A stretch of DNA of 32,152 bases. Source: Planctomycetota bacterium (GTDB lineage Bacteria; Planctomycetota; UBA1135; GCA-002686595). Where the stretch lies: the NCBI GenBank assembly GCA_012960475.1, contig DUBE01000027.1:1-32152 (forward strand). Direction: 5' to 3'. This document shows, piece after piece, positions 15,859 to 24,760 of this stretch. The translations under genes were made by a program, and so were the position numbers. Positions within the stretch are counted from its first letter, which is position 1; every line of letters starts with the position of its first letter. Below the pieces are notes generated by a model, which saw nothing but the letters and a program-made list of their open reading frames with translations, did no database searches and was not told where the DNA came from.

Positions 15859-16546
15859 GGTGCACCCTGCGGAAAGCGCAGGGCGCCCCCTCTGCCTGCA
15901 GGGCAATTTGTCCTTCGCTGACGGTGCAGGTGTAGCCTTGGTTGACGAGATCGCCGTTGACCCACACATCGATCCGGTCGCCGCTGCATTCGATTCTCAT
16001 GTGATTCCACTCACCGGGAGGGTTTTCAGAGTCATCGGTCAGATTCTGAATGCGTCGCGCCCTGCCCTCGTCGACTCCCCAGTTGTCTGCCTTGCCCCGG
16101 CGCTCCACCATGTTGTCCACCCAAATGTCTTCACCGATGCACCAAAAGTCCCCTGCGTTGCCGTGATGCATTTGTACTTCGATGGAGGCGGGGAACATGT
16201 CATACAGGCGGCGCGGGGTAGAGGCATGCACCAGCACTCCGCAGTTCCCGGGTTTCTCGGTCCAGCGATATTCCACCTCTAGGGTGTATTCCCTGAAGAC
16301 CGCGTTGGTGATCAGGTGTCCATTGGGGGACCCGTAGCTCATCAGCACACCGTCTTGGACGCCAAAGGAGGGAGCAATGTCCGGATTACCGTCAGCCGTA
16401 GGCACATCCGTGTGCCAGCCGTCGAGGTTCTTTCCATTGAACAATTCGTACTCGCTGTAGGATTTCAGGGCGCAGGAGCCAAGCGAACAAAGAGAAAGAA
16501 GGCACATCCTGAGTGCCAGGGATCGGGGGAGAAAGGTATTTTGCAT
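15839..16546 (-). CDS. DUF1080 / 3-keto-disaccharide hydrolase-like lipoprotein
   Basis: 235 residues. The lipoprotein signal has lipobox LGSC (LCSLGSCALK), so it is anchored in a membrane facing the periplasm or surface. The rest is one DUF1080 domain with its standard landmarks: ELFNGKNLDGWH near the start, GVLMSYGSPNGHLIT, FREYTLEVEYRW, GNCGVLVHA, PASIEVQMHHGNAGDFW, GEWNHMRIECSGDRIDVWVNGDLV and GQIALQAEGAPCAFRRVHL. Domain members are concanavalin-like beta-sandwiches very abundant in planctomycetes; some cleave 3-keto-glycosides, others probably only bind sugar. Its last 20 bp overlap the transporter gene on the other strand. It is divergent from the SGNH gene (124 bp). Confidence 0.9.
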   Translation of the reverse strand: MQNTFLPRSLALRMCLLSLCSLGSCALKSYSEYELFNGKNLDGWHTDVPTADGNPDIAPSFGVQDGVLMSYGSPNGHLITNAVFREYTLEVEYRWTEKPGNCGVLVHASTPRRLYDMFPASIEVQMHHGNAGDFWCIGEDIWVDNMVERRGKADNWGVDEGRARRIQNLTDDSENPPGEWNHMRIECSGDRIDVWVNGDLVNQGYTCTVSEGQIALQAEGAPCAFRRVHLTRYCD

Positions 16547-16670
16547 GGGGCTGCAAGGTACTATGTTGAGAGTAGGTCAAGGGTACTGGAGAGTCCATTG
16601 TTCCTTTACTCGGTTGGCCCTGTCCTACCCAAGGGCTGAACTTCGCCAGGTATCATTTCTCCATCCTTTG

Positions 16671-17822
16671 ATGTTCACTCACTCTCGACTCCGGATTCTG
16701 GTCGTGATTCTGCTGGTCGCCATAGTGCTGACTGAATGGCGTCTTGATCGGGCTGGTTATGGACGAGTGATTACTGTGCGGGTTGACCCCGATGTGGGCT
16801 GGATGGTCGAGCCCAATCAAGAGGGGTTCAGTAGGCTTGGAGTGTCCGTGAAGATCAACAGCGCAGGTTTCCGCGATGAAGAGTGGGGTGAGCCGGGGGA
16901 TCAATCAGAAGGCCAGATTCGCATTGCTGTAATCGGTGCATCCGTGACATACGCGGGGGGAGTGCCTGAGGAAGAGCGTTGGACCGAGGTGCTTGAAGAT
17001 GCCCTGCAGGAGATCCTGGCCGAATTGACGCCAGCGCGCGAAGTGCTGGTGATGAATTTTGCCGTTGCGGGCCATGCCTTCGATCAAATGGGGCAGGTCT
17101 ATCAGCACCATGTCCGCCCGTGGCAGCCTGATCTGTGTTTGGTGGCATTGGCGGATAACACCATGCGTCCGCCCCAGTTGCGCGAAGAGAGCGGATGGTT
17201 GCGACGTATTGTGCGCCACTCGGCCATCTACGATTATTGTTGCAAGCGAATCCCCGGGATCAGGCGTCCTGGCATCGTTCCTCCTCGAACGCCCGAGGAA
17301 CAGGCTGCCAACGATCGCCGTCACATGATGTCGCGTACTCCTTTTGTGGCCGAGAATCGAGACCTGTTCGATACCATGTGTTTGCGTCTGGCTGAAATAG
17401 AGGCTGACATGAGGTCGATGGGCGGGCGTTTGGCCTTGGTTCCATTGCCGCACTTGCATTGCATCTTGAATCCTGGCAATCCCAGGATGGGCATTGAACT
17501 GGCTACCTCGCCTGCTACCGAGGACATACTATCTCTCGATGCTTTCCAGGACTTCGTCGAAGTCTATGACGGAATCGTGCAGACCCTCGTCGAATCAGGA
17601 GTCTCTCCCGGACTGGTGATGAGGTACTGGGAAACTAATCAACTGAGCATGATGGAATTGGTTGGTGATCGCGTTCTGCATCGGATCGATGATCGTTATC
17701 ACATGCCTGCCAGTGGGCATGCTTTGTTGGCCACAGTCGTGCTTGAAGATCTTCTGGAGAAGGGGCTGCTTAACTTGCAGATCTCCGCCCCCGGGGCTCC
17801 TGATTCAGATGTTGTTCGCTGA
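16671..17822 (+). CDS. Membrane-anchored SGNH-hydrolase-like protein of an O-acetylation pair
   Basis: 383 residues from ATG at 16671. An N-terminal transmembrane helix (RILVVILLVAIVLTEW) anchors a periplasmic SGNH domain. Block I is IAVIGASVTYAGG with Ser91. Block V is DRYHMPASGHALLATVV with Asp341 and His344, the D-x-x-H arrangement of active members. FAVAGHAFDQMGQVYQHHV is a probable block II/III region. Such proteins next to an MBOAT gene (as AlgX/AlgJ with AlgI) move acetyl groups onto exported polysaccharide. The next gene starts inside this one (14-nt overlap), so translation is probably coupled. An upstream open frame to 16545 has no signal for export and was not used. Confidence 0.8.
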   Translation: MFTHSRLRILVVILLVAIVLTEWRLDRAGYGRVITVRVDPDVGWMVEPNQEGFSRLGVSVKINSAGFRDEEWGEPGDQSEGQIRIAVIGASVTYAGGVPEEERWTEVLEDALQEILAELTPAREVLVMNFAVAGHAFDQMGQVYQHHVRPWQPDLCLVALADNTMRPPQLREESGWLRRIVRHSAIYDYCCKRIPGIRRPGIVPPRTPEEQAANDRRHMMSRTPFVAENRDLFDTMCLRLAEIEADMRSMGGRLALVPLPHLHCILNPGNPRMGIELATSPATEDILSLDAFQDFVEVYDGIVQTLVESGVSPGLVMRYWETNQLSMMELVGDRVLHRIDDRYHMPASGHALLATVVLEDLLEKGLLNLQISAPGAPDSDVVR

Positions 17823-19251
17823 TCTCGAGTATTGGATCTTTCTGGGGGTTTGTCTGTCCTTGTACCTGTTTGTACCTGCGCGTGGACGGGCAGGTTTCTT
17901 GCTGCTGGCGAGCTATTTCTTCTATTTGCAGCGCAATGCCGAGCACGGTCTTCTGTTGGCGATTTCCACGGTGCTGGATTATTCCCTCGCGCTTGGTATG
18001 GGGCGCGTCAAGGATCAGGGTCGGCGGAAGCTGCTCTTGTTGGGCTCGATCTTCGGGAACCTGGGGTTGCTGGCGGCTTTCAAGTATCGTGTTGTGTTCA
18101 GCACCCTGGCGGGCTGGCTTGGGTTTGCGCCGGTAGGGGAGGTCACAGGGATTGAGTCGGTGATTCTGCCATTGGGGATCTCCTTCTACACTTTTCAGAC
18201 TCTGGGCTATTCGATCGATGTGTTTCGCAAGCGTATTGCCCCTTGTCGGAATTTCATCGACTACGCCCTGTATGTTTCTTTCTTCCCCCAGCTGATTGCT
18301 GGTCCGATTGAGCGGGCGAATCATCTGATCCCTCAACTGCAGAGTTTGGGTGGATTGACCAAGGAAAACGCTTCTGCTGGTGGGCGGTTGTGTCTCTGGG
18401 GTCTACTCAAGAAGCTTGTGATTGCAGACCACATGCGCGAGCCGTTGATGCAGTCCTTCCGAGATCCCGCGGCCCAGGACAGTCTCTATCTGGTGATGAC
18501 TGCTGTCGGCCTGGCGGTGTATCTGTATCTGGATTTCAGTGCCTACACTGACATGGCCCGGGGGACGGCTCGCATTTTCGGTGTGACACTGGTCTTGAAC
18601 TTCAATCGGCCTTTCACTGCTACGGGGATTGGAGAGTTCACCCGCCGTTGGCACATGTCCCTTGTATCTTGGATTCGTGATTATGTGCATTGGCCTCTGA
18701 CCCGTGGCGGCGCCACTGGACATGTGGCTCTGTGGAAGGCGAATATTGTGATCTTGACCGTCTTCGGTGTCTGGCACGGAGCCAAATGGAATTATGTTGT
18801 GTGGTGTGTTGCCTGGGGCATCATGATCTCGATCGACGGCAGCTTGCGGCTACGGGCCTTGCACAAGCGCCGCGAGCGCGGTGAGCTGGGTCGACGCTTT
18901 CGTAGGCGGTCCCGAGTACGCGCCGTAGCGGGCTGCCTATTGACCGGGATACTCTGGTCGTTCCTGGTGCTGGGGCTGTTTGCCGGAAGTCTGACTGAGG
19001 CTTTGGCATTCCTATCTCAAATCGCTGAATTGAGGCCCCCCTCAAGGGAGACCCTGCAAATGCTGGCCTGGACCCTGCCGGTGCTGGTGGGGCTGTGGCT
19101 GGCTCATGCGGCGGGCTCGGTCTTTGACCTGGATCGGGTCTGGATCCGGCTGAATACCCTCTCCCGTGCGACCTTTGTTCTTGGCAGCTTGGTCGCCTTG
19201 GCGTTTCTACGGGTCAAGGAGCCTTTGGACTTCGTTTATTTCCGTTTCTAG
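17809..19251 (+). CDS. MBOAT family O-acyltransferase (AlgI/DltB type)
   Basis: 480 residues, about ten to twelve membrane segments, starting at ATG 17809 inside the end of the SGNH gene. Family landmarks are VILPLGISFYTFQTLGYSIDVFR, FFPQLIAGPIERANHLIPQL, YLDFSAYTDMARG and FNRPFTATGIGEFTRRWHMSLVSWIRDYV, which lead to the catalytic His323 in TVFGVWHGAKWNYVVW. AlgI-type proteins pass acyl (usually acetyl) groups from cytoplasmic acyl-CoA across the membrane to a periplasmic acceptor such as alginate or another exopolysaccharide. With the overlapping SGNH gene it forms a two-gene O-acetylation module; the polysaccharide is unknown because no polymerase genes are present here. Length is normal for the family. 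Confidence 0.92.
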   Translation: MLFADLEYWIFLGVCLSLYLFVPARGRAGFLLLASYFFYLQRNAEHGLLLAISTVLDYSLALGMGRVKDQGRRKLLLLGSIFGNLGLLAAFKYRVVFSTLAGWLGFAPVGEVTGIESVILPLGISFYTFQTLGYSIDVFRKRIAPCRNFIDYALYVSFFPQLIAGPIERANHLIPQLQSLGGLTKENASAGGRLCLWGLLKKLVIADHMREPLMQSFRDPAAQDSLYLVMTAVGLAVYLYLDFSAYTDMARGTARIFGVTLVLNFNRPFTATGIGEFTRRWHMSLVSWIRDYVHWPLTRGGATGHVALWKANIVILTVFGVWHGAKWNYVVWCVAWGIMISIDGSLRLRALHKRRERGELGRRFRRRSRVRAVAGCLLTGILWSFLVLGLFAGSLTEALAFLSQIAELRPPSRETLQMLAWTLPVLVGLWLAHAAGSVFDLDRVWIRLNTLSRATFVLGSLVALAFLRVKEPLDFVYFRF

Positions 19252-19481
19252 GGGCCTTCAGAGTGTCCCCAATCGAGAACGCCGATTCCAATTCAGGGCT
19301 CCACGGGCCATTTCCAGGTCAGGTTGGTGCTTGATGGTCGAACGGGGCCAGGGTAGGAAGCAGATTCTCGTTGCTTCGTGTACCTTGGATGGAACCCGTG
19401 CACGCGTGCCGTGCGTCCTGTGGTGAACCCTGCCTTGTCGGGTAGGCCCGCTTCTTTCCACCTTCCCCCCTCTTCTCTCCC

Positions 19482-22244
19482 ATGCAAAATTTCAGCCGTA
19501 TTACTCTGCGGGTGGCTCTTTCGCTGGCCTTGGCAGTCAGCGCAATTGCCCAGAATGCACCCACCAACCACATCGATATATCCTATCCCCATGACACGGG
19601 ATATGTCCAGAACACGGGCCTGCGAGCTGATGTGATTGCTTCCTTCACAGTCGATGTTCCTGGCGCGGATTGGCTTCGACTGTATTTTTCAAAGGCTGAT
19701 CTGCCTCGTGGCACTGAGCTGCGCATCACTAGCTGGGCCGACGGCGATGTCCAGATCCTGACGGGCCAGAACATGGCTCAGTGGCAGAACACTTCCTGCT
19801 ATCTGAATGGTGACAAGCTGCAGGTCGATGTCTTTTCCGAAGCGTGGGCCGAGCGTGCTCGAATTGTCTTGTCCGAGGTGGACGCGGGTCTGCCCCAGCC
19901 GGACATGTCCATCTGCGGCCCCACGGACGACCGGGTCGCTTCTTCGGATCCTCGTGCTGCGCGAATCCTGCCCATTGGATGCACCGGCTGGCTGTTTGAC
20001 GATTGTGCGGGCTGTTTCATGACCGCTGGTCATTGCAGCGGCGGCATCAGCGTTGCTCAATTCAATGTGCCCCCCTCTACTGCTGGCGGCTCCCTGGTCA
20101 ACCCTCCTGCCAGCGACCAGTATCCAGTTGACCCCGCTTCCGTTCAGTCAAATGGCGGTCTGGGCGTGGGTAACGACTGGGCCGTGTTCGGGTGCTTCGA
20201 CAACTCAAGTACCGGCTTGCAGGCTTCTGCAGCTCAAGGTCCCGGCTATACTCTGGGATCGATTCCCGGCACCGCTGGTCAGACGATCCGCATCACCGGT
20301 TATGGAACCGATTCCGGTAGTGCCAACCAGACCCAGCAGACCCATGTGGGTCCCTTCGTCGACAACTCTGGTACCCAGCTAGGCTATGTGACGGATACAA
20401 CTGGCGGGAACTCTGGTTCCCCTGTGATTCACGAGCAAACCGGCAACGCCATCGGCATCCATACCCATGGTGGCTGCAGCGCGGGTGGCGGCAACAACTG
20501 GGGCACGCAGGTGACTCGTGCCGACCTGCAGAGTGCAATCGCCAACCCTCAAGGAATCTGCGCCACCAACTGTGGTGGCGGGGGTGGCGGCGGCTGCACG
20601 GCTGATGCATTCAGTCCCAACCATTCTTGCGCGGCGGCGGCGGCCCTCGTAGACGGATCTTACAGTCTGGATGTCTGCAAGACTGAGCCGGACTTCTTCA
20701 GCTTCACCGTGGCTGATGGCGCAACTTTCTCCGCCTCGGCGTTGCATCTTGTGACCAATGCGGACATCGATGTGATGTTGTATGACGCAGTCAATTGCAG
20801 CGATGACCAGAACTCTGGTTGTGGCGTTACTCTGGCCTGCGGCTTCACAGGATCCAATGACGAGGTCATTTCTTGGACGAACACCACCGGCGCTGATGTG
20901 AACTGCTTGATGCGTGTGCATGTCTGGCCCGGCAGTACGGGTGACGCCGGTCCTTATGACTTGACCGTCTCCGGGATCGGTCCCGGCGGTGGCGGCGGTG
21001 GTTGTACCGCAGATGCATTCAGCCCGAACTTCTCCTGCGGCGCTGCTGCTGCGTTGGTGGACGGGACCTATGCTCTTTCAGTCTGCAAGACTGAGCCGGA
21101 CTTCTTCAGTTTCACTGTGGCTAGTGGCGCGATATTTGACGCCTCGGCGATCTTCCTTACGGCAACCGCCGACCTTGATGTCATGCTTTATGATGCTGTT
21201 GGCTGTAGTGATGATCAGGGCTCTGGTTGTGGCGCTACTCTGGCCTGTGGCTTCACTGGGTCCGACAACGAGGCGATCACTTGGACCAACACGACTGGAG
21301 CCGACGTGGACTGCATCATGCGTGTTCATGTGTGGCCGAACTCTTCCGGAGAAGATAACACCTACGACCTGACCGTTACTGGAATTGGTGGCGGTGGCGG
21401 CGGCGGTTGCATTGCTGATGTTTTCACTCCGAATCAGACTTGCGCTACGGCTGCGAGTTTGGATAACGGCAGCTATTCCCTAGAGGTGTGCAAGACCGAA
21501 CCGGACTTCTTCAGTTTCACGGTTGCTGATGGTGCAACATGGGACGGTTCAATCTTGTACTCGGTCGCGATCGTGGACATCGATGCCATGCTCTATGAGG
21601 CGATCAACTGCAGTGACGACCAAAATTCTGCCTGCGGTTTGACCCTGGCCTGTGGGTTCTCCGGTTCTGATGATGAGTTCCTGACCTGGACCAACACGAC
21701 CGGCGCTGATGTGGATTGCATCTTGCGGGTTCATGTCTGGCCCGGCAGTGCCACAGATGAAGGTCCCTATGACCTGATTGTCTCGGGCATTGGCGTGGGC
21801 AGCGGTCCCATCACGACGTTTTGTGATCCGGGGAACGTGAACTCCACCGGCGGCCCGGTCGCATTGACCGGTGCTCTTGGTGTTGCTGGCTTGCACATGG
21901 AGGCCAATGGTGGCCCCCTGGGCCAGTTTGGGTTCTTCCTCGTTTCTGCTGGTGCTCATGCCGGTGTCCCTGTGAGTGATGGCCTGTTGTGCCTGGGTGC
22001 CCCCATTGGTCGCTACAACTCGGTTGCCGGTGGGGTGAGAAACTCGATTGGCCAGTTCCAAGGTGGTGGCGTCTTGGTGAACCTGGTAGGAACCTCCTCC
22101 GTTGGGACTGGTTATGATGTGCCGGCGGCTCTGCCGAGTCCTCCAGGAGGAACCATTGTCGGGGGCTCCACCTGGGTGTTCCAGCTCTGGTACCGCGATG
22201 GAGTCAACTCGAACTTCTCGAACGGCCTAGAGGTCGACTTCTAG
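19482..22244 (+). CDS. Secreted trypsin-like serine protease with three tandem PPC-like repeats and planctomycete domain
   Basis: 920 residues. The signal peptide ends near AIAQN (residue 24). After a beta-rich pro-region (to about 140) is a chymotrypsin-fold protease with an intact triad: His184 in FMTAGHC, Asp232 in GNDWAVFG and Ser311 in TGGNSGSPV. A poly-Gly linker leads to three repeats of about 135 residues starting at Cys372, Cys508 and Cys643 (each with CKTEPDFFSFTVA, a DxDxMLYxAxxCSDDQ segment, LACGF(T/S)GS and WTNTTGADVxCxxRVHVWP). They resemble bacterial pre-peptidase C-terminal domains, often trimmed during maturation. Residues about 780-920 are the shared planctomycete domain (NSTGGP, QFGFFL, IGRY, WYRD, SNFS). 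It probably degrades protein outside the cell. A pyrimidine-rich run precedes the ATG, with no Shine-Dalgarno. Confidence 0.92.
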   Translation: MQNFSRITLRVALSLALAVSAIAQNAPTNHIDISYPHDTGYVQNTGLRADVIASFTVDVPGADWLRLYFSKADLPRGTELRITSWADGDVQILTGQNMAQWQNTSCYLNGDKLQVDVFSEAWAERARIVLSEVDAGLPQPDMSICGPTDDRVASSDPRAARILPIGCTGWLFDDCAGCFMTAGHCSGGISVAQFNVPPSTAGGSLVNPPASDQYPVDPASVQSNGGLGVGNDWAVFGCFDNSSTGLQASAAQGPGYTLGSIPGTAGQTIRITGYGTDSGSANQTQQTHVGPFVDNSGTQLGYVTDTTGGNSGSPVIHEQTGNAIGIHTHGGCSAGGGNNWGTQVTRADLQSAIANPQGICATNCGGGGGGGCTADAFSPNHSCAAAAALVDGSYSLDVCKTEPDFFSFTVADGATFSASALHLVTNADIDVMLYDAVNCSDDQNSGCGVTLACGFTGSNDEVISWTNTTGADVNCLMRVHVWPGSTGDAGPYDLTVSGIGPGGGGGGCTADAFSPNFSCGAAAALVDGTYALSVCKTEPDFFSFTVASGAIFDASAIFLTATADLDVMLYDAVGCSDDQGSGCGATLACGFTGSDNEAITWTNTTGADVDCIMRVHVWPNSSGEDNTYDLTVTGIGGGGGGGCIADVFTPNQTCATAASLDNGSYSLEVCKTEPDFFSFTVADGATWDGSILYSVAIVDIDAMLYEAINCSDDQNSACGLTLACGFSGSDDEFLTWTNTTGADVDCILRVHVWPGSATDEGPYDLIVSGIGVGSGPITTFCDPGNVNSTGGPVALTGALGVAGLHMEANGGPLGQFGFFLVSAGAHAGVPVSDGLLCLGAPIGRYNSVAGGVRNSIGQFQGGGVLVNLVGTSSVGTGYDVPAALPSPPGGTIVGGSTWVFQLWYRDGVNSNFSNGLEVDF
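20595..21800 (+). repeat. Three tandem ~405-bp coding repeats in the protease gene
   Basis: Units begin at 20595, 21003 and 21408, with spacings of 408 and 405 bp. Each starts with a Cys codon after a GGC/GGT-rich glycine linker. The units differ by many substitutions but share stretches such as GAGCCGGACTTCTTCAG (units 1 and 2). They arose by in-frame duplication and could gain or lose units by recombination. Confidence 0.9.
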
Positions 22245-22264
22245 ATTCTTCTTTTCTCAGACCC

Positions 22265-22309
22265 ACCGCAGTCTCAGCTGTCTCCAACGGCTGGGCCTGC
22301 GGTACTTTT
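22265..22309 (+). terminator. Rho-independent terminator after the protease gene
   Basis: A 14-position stem (22265-22278 with 22290-22303) has one mismatch and one G-T pair, an 11-nt loop, and is followed by ACTTTTG. It begins 21 nt after the stop at 22244. This is the best intrinsic terminator in the window and separates the protease from the PKD/cytochrome gene. Confidence 0.8.
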
Positions 22310-22442
22310 GGCCTTCTGTTGGGCCCCAATTTGAGCCTTCCTCTATTGGCTGGCGCCTCAAATGGGTGTGCGGCATTTTGGGGGCTAGGCAAGACTGCCA
22401 ACAAGTCAGACACTAAGGACTTACTTCATCCCAGACAGCTTC

Positions 22443-23489
22443 ATGCGAATTCTCCAGAGCACTCTTCTGATTCCAATTCTTACAGCTCTTGCATCGGCTC
22501 AAAGCCTAGGTGAGAAGTACTACTGTCCAGCGGCAGCGAATTCCACGGGGAGCCCAGCGGTGATTTCTGCCGTTGGAAGTGACATCGTGGGCGGTAACGC
22601 TTTGACTCTGATCGCGAGTGGCCTGCCGAGCAATCAGTTTGGGTTCTTCCTCGTAGGCCCTTCAACCGGGCTAGTGGCCAATCCCGGAGGATCTCAGGGG
22701 ACTATCTGCATCGGAGGCGGCTTGGGCCGTTTCAATGGTCAGGTCATGAACAGCGGCGGCATGGGTACGATTTCGGCCATTGTTGACACGCTTGCCCTAC
22801 CGGTCAATCCCGTGGCCGCGATTGCCGGCGGTGAGACTTGGCACTTTCAGGCTTGGTACCGGGACCTGAATCCAAGTCAGGTTTCCAACTTCACAGATGC
22901 GATCGCGATCGGTTTCCGTGATGTTGGCATCACTGCCGATTTCAGTGCAGATGTGACCAGTGGCCCCGCGCCACTGTCCGTGCAGTTCACCAATTCATCC
23001 ATTGGGGCCAGTTCGTATGCTTGGGATTTTGGCGACAGCGTGACAAGCGCCGCAAGTAATCCGGGGCATACCTTTGCAGCGGCGGGTACCTACCTGGTCG
23101 AGTTGGTGACCACCGGCTCCGCTGGCTCGGCTGCCGATCTGTTGGTGATTGAAGTGACCGCGGCTCCCCCGACCTTTGGTCCGGTGTGGGCGGAATTCAC
23201 AGTGGTTGACCCCGCAGTGGGTTTGGCTTGCATTGATTGTCACGGAGTTGGTGGGTTTGGCGACCTCGACATGTCAACCGAAGCCGTAGCCTACGCCAAT
23301 CTGGTTGGTGCAGCTGCCGACTGCGGAAGCGGCAACACTCGTGTGATCGCTGGAGATGCGGCGAACAGTTTGCTGTATCAGAAGCTGGCAGGTACTCAAA
23401 CCTGTGGACAATCGATGCCGTTTGGCGCCTCCTATTCAGGCGACCTGGCCCTGGTCTACGACTGGATCCAAGCCGGCGCACAGCAGTAA
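22443..23489 (+). CDS. Secreted planctomycete-domain / PKD / cytochrome c-like protein
   Basis: 348 residues. The signal peptide ends at ALASAQS (about 20). Residues 27-157 are the shared domain (YC, NSTGSP, QFGFFL, ICIGGGLGRF, GGETWHF, WYRDLNP, SNFT). Residues about 163-245 are a PKD domain with its hallmark YAWDFGDS and GTYLVEL. The C-terminal part has one heme c motif, CIDCH (263-267), plus DAANSLLYQKL, SMPFGASYS (a possible Met ligand) and YDWIQAGA, as in planctomycete cytochrome domains that end in a WIxxGA helix. It is probably a periplasmic or surface electron carrier; the partner is unknown. Here the shared domain is N-terminal, unlike in the other two proteins. A strong terminator lies upstream, so it has its own promoter in the 22310-22442 interval. 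Confidence 0.85.
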   Translation: MRILQSTLLIPILTALASAQSLGEKYYCPAAANSTGSPAVISAVGSDIVGGNALTLIASGLPSNQFGFFLVGPSTGLVANPGGSQGTICIGGGLGRFNGQVMNSGGMGTISAIVDTLALPVNPVAAIAGGETWHFQAWYRDLNPSQVSNFTDAIAIGFRDVGITADFSADVTSGPAPLSVQFTNSSIGASSYAWDFGDSVTSAASNPGHTFAAAGTYLVELVTTGSAGSAADLLVIEVTAAPPTFGPVWAEFTVVDPAVGLACIDCHGVGGFGDLDMSTEAVAYANLVGAAADCGSGNTRVIAGDAANSLLYQKLAGTQTCGQSMPFGASYSGDLALVYDWIQAGAQQ

Positions 23490-23616
23490 CGGCTGGCTTT
23501 TGTTGAAGGGCTGTGGGCGGACCTTCCGGGGTGGTCGGTAGGCGAATCCCTGATACGGAGAATGGCTCAGGAAGAATAGTTCCACCCTGAGTTCCACAAC
23601 AAGGCATCCTGAGCCC

Positions 23617-24720
23617 ATGAACCACCAATTTCTAGTGCGCCTCTTGTGGCTGCTCATGGTCGTGTCCCCGCTGTCCTCCCAGGACGATGACGATGGCATG
23701 CAATGGATTGCTCTGCATGACTTGACGGTGGAGGGCCAGGGGTGGAGTGATGTGGAGTCACCCTTTGATCGTCTACCCGCTAGGGCCAAGGGTGTTGTGC
23801 GCGGGGTGGTCTGGGCACTGTCCCAGGATTCAGCAGGCATTTGTGCTCGCTTTACAACTGATGCCACAGAGATCCATTGCCGTTGGGGGTTGCGCTCTTC
23901 GGAACTTGCCATGCCTCACATGCCTGCCACTGGAGTCAGTGGTGTCGATTTGTTTGTCCGTGGCAGCGAGGGCCGTTGGCTCTGGCTCGCTTGTCCGCGT
24001 CCGGACAAACAGGAGATGGAAGCGACGTTGATCACGGACATTGACCCTGGTTTGCGCGAGTACATGTTGTATCTGCCCCTGTACAACGGGGTCAGTCATT
24101 GTGAAATCGGTGTTCCGAGTGGCCGCAAATTGGCACCCGGACCCGACAGGCCCGAGGGTCAGCGTAAGCCCATTCTCTTCTACGGGACTTCGATCACCCA
24201 CGGAGCCTGCGCTTCGCGACCAGGTGCTTGTCACACCGCTCTGCTAGGGCGTCGTTTTGATCGTCCGGTGATCAACTTGGGGCTGTCAGGGAATGGACGC
24301 ATGGAAGCCAGCGTGGGCCAGTTTCTATGCGAACTCGATCCAGCGGTTTTTGTAGTTGACTGTCTGCCCAACATGAACGGGGGAATGGTTACTGAGCGGC
24401 TTGAGGCCCTAGTGCATCAATTGCGCAAAGCGCGCCCCTTGACCCCGATTCTGTTGGTGGAAGATCGGACCTTCGGTAATGCCTTTCTGCATCCCAAACG
24501 TCGGCTGCATCATCAGGCCAGTCGCAAGGCCCTGCGCGAGGGGCTGGAGCGTTTGCGCGGTCAGGGTGTCAAGGGCTTGATTCTGGTGGAGGGTGCGACC
24601 CTTTTGGTCAATGGGGATACGGTGGACGGTTCCCACCCCTCTGACCTGGGTTTCGTTCATCAGGCGGAAGTCTTGGGAGCCGCGTTGGAGCCATTGCTGC
24701 GCACAGACAAATCACGATGA
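23617..24720 (+). CDS. Secreted SGNH hydrolase with N-terminal SsfX3-type domain
   Basis: 367 residues. The signal peptide ends around SPLSSQ (21). Residues about 25-180 are a beta-sandwich of the SsfX3/GxDLY kind (VSGVDLFVRGSEGRWLWLA, LYLPLYNGVSHCEIGV). The SGNH domain follows: FYGTSITHGACASRPG (Ser192), NLGLSGNGRME (oxyanion Gly and Asn), CLPNMNGGMV, and DGSHPSDLGFVHQAEVL with Asp337 and His340. All four blocks are intact. Relatives are esterases acting on acyl groups, often on carbohydrate; the substrate here is unknown. It stands alone: the previous gene ends 127 bp upstream and the next starts 104 bp downstream past a hairpin. Confidence 0.88.
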   Translation: MNHQFLVRLLWLLMVVSPLSSQDDDDGMQWIALHDLTVEGQGWSDVESPFDRLPARAKGVVRGVVWALSQDSAGICARFTTDATEIHCRWGLRSSELAMPHMPATGVSGVDLFVRGSEGRWLWLACPRPDKQEMEATLITDIDPGLREYMLYLPLYNGVSHCEIGVPSGRKLAPGPDRPEGQRKPILFYGTSITHGACASRPGACHTALLGRRFDRPVINLGLSGNGRMEASVGQFLCELDPAVFVVDCLPNMNGGMVTERLEALVHQLRKARPLTPILLVEDRTFGNAFLHPKRRLHHQASRKALREGLERLRGQGVKGLILVEGATLLVNGDTVDGSHPSDLGFVHQAEVLGAALEPLLRTDKSR

Positions 24721-24760
24721 GGCTGCAAGTAACAGGTTGGCTCTCCCAATAAGGCTCCAG

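Noticed and set aside
20595..21800. CRISPR or non-coding tandem repeat
   Set aside because: Units are about 405 bp, in frame, and encode conserved protein modules. There are no short repeats with equal spacers.
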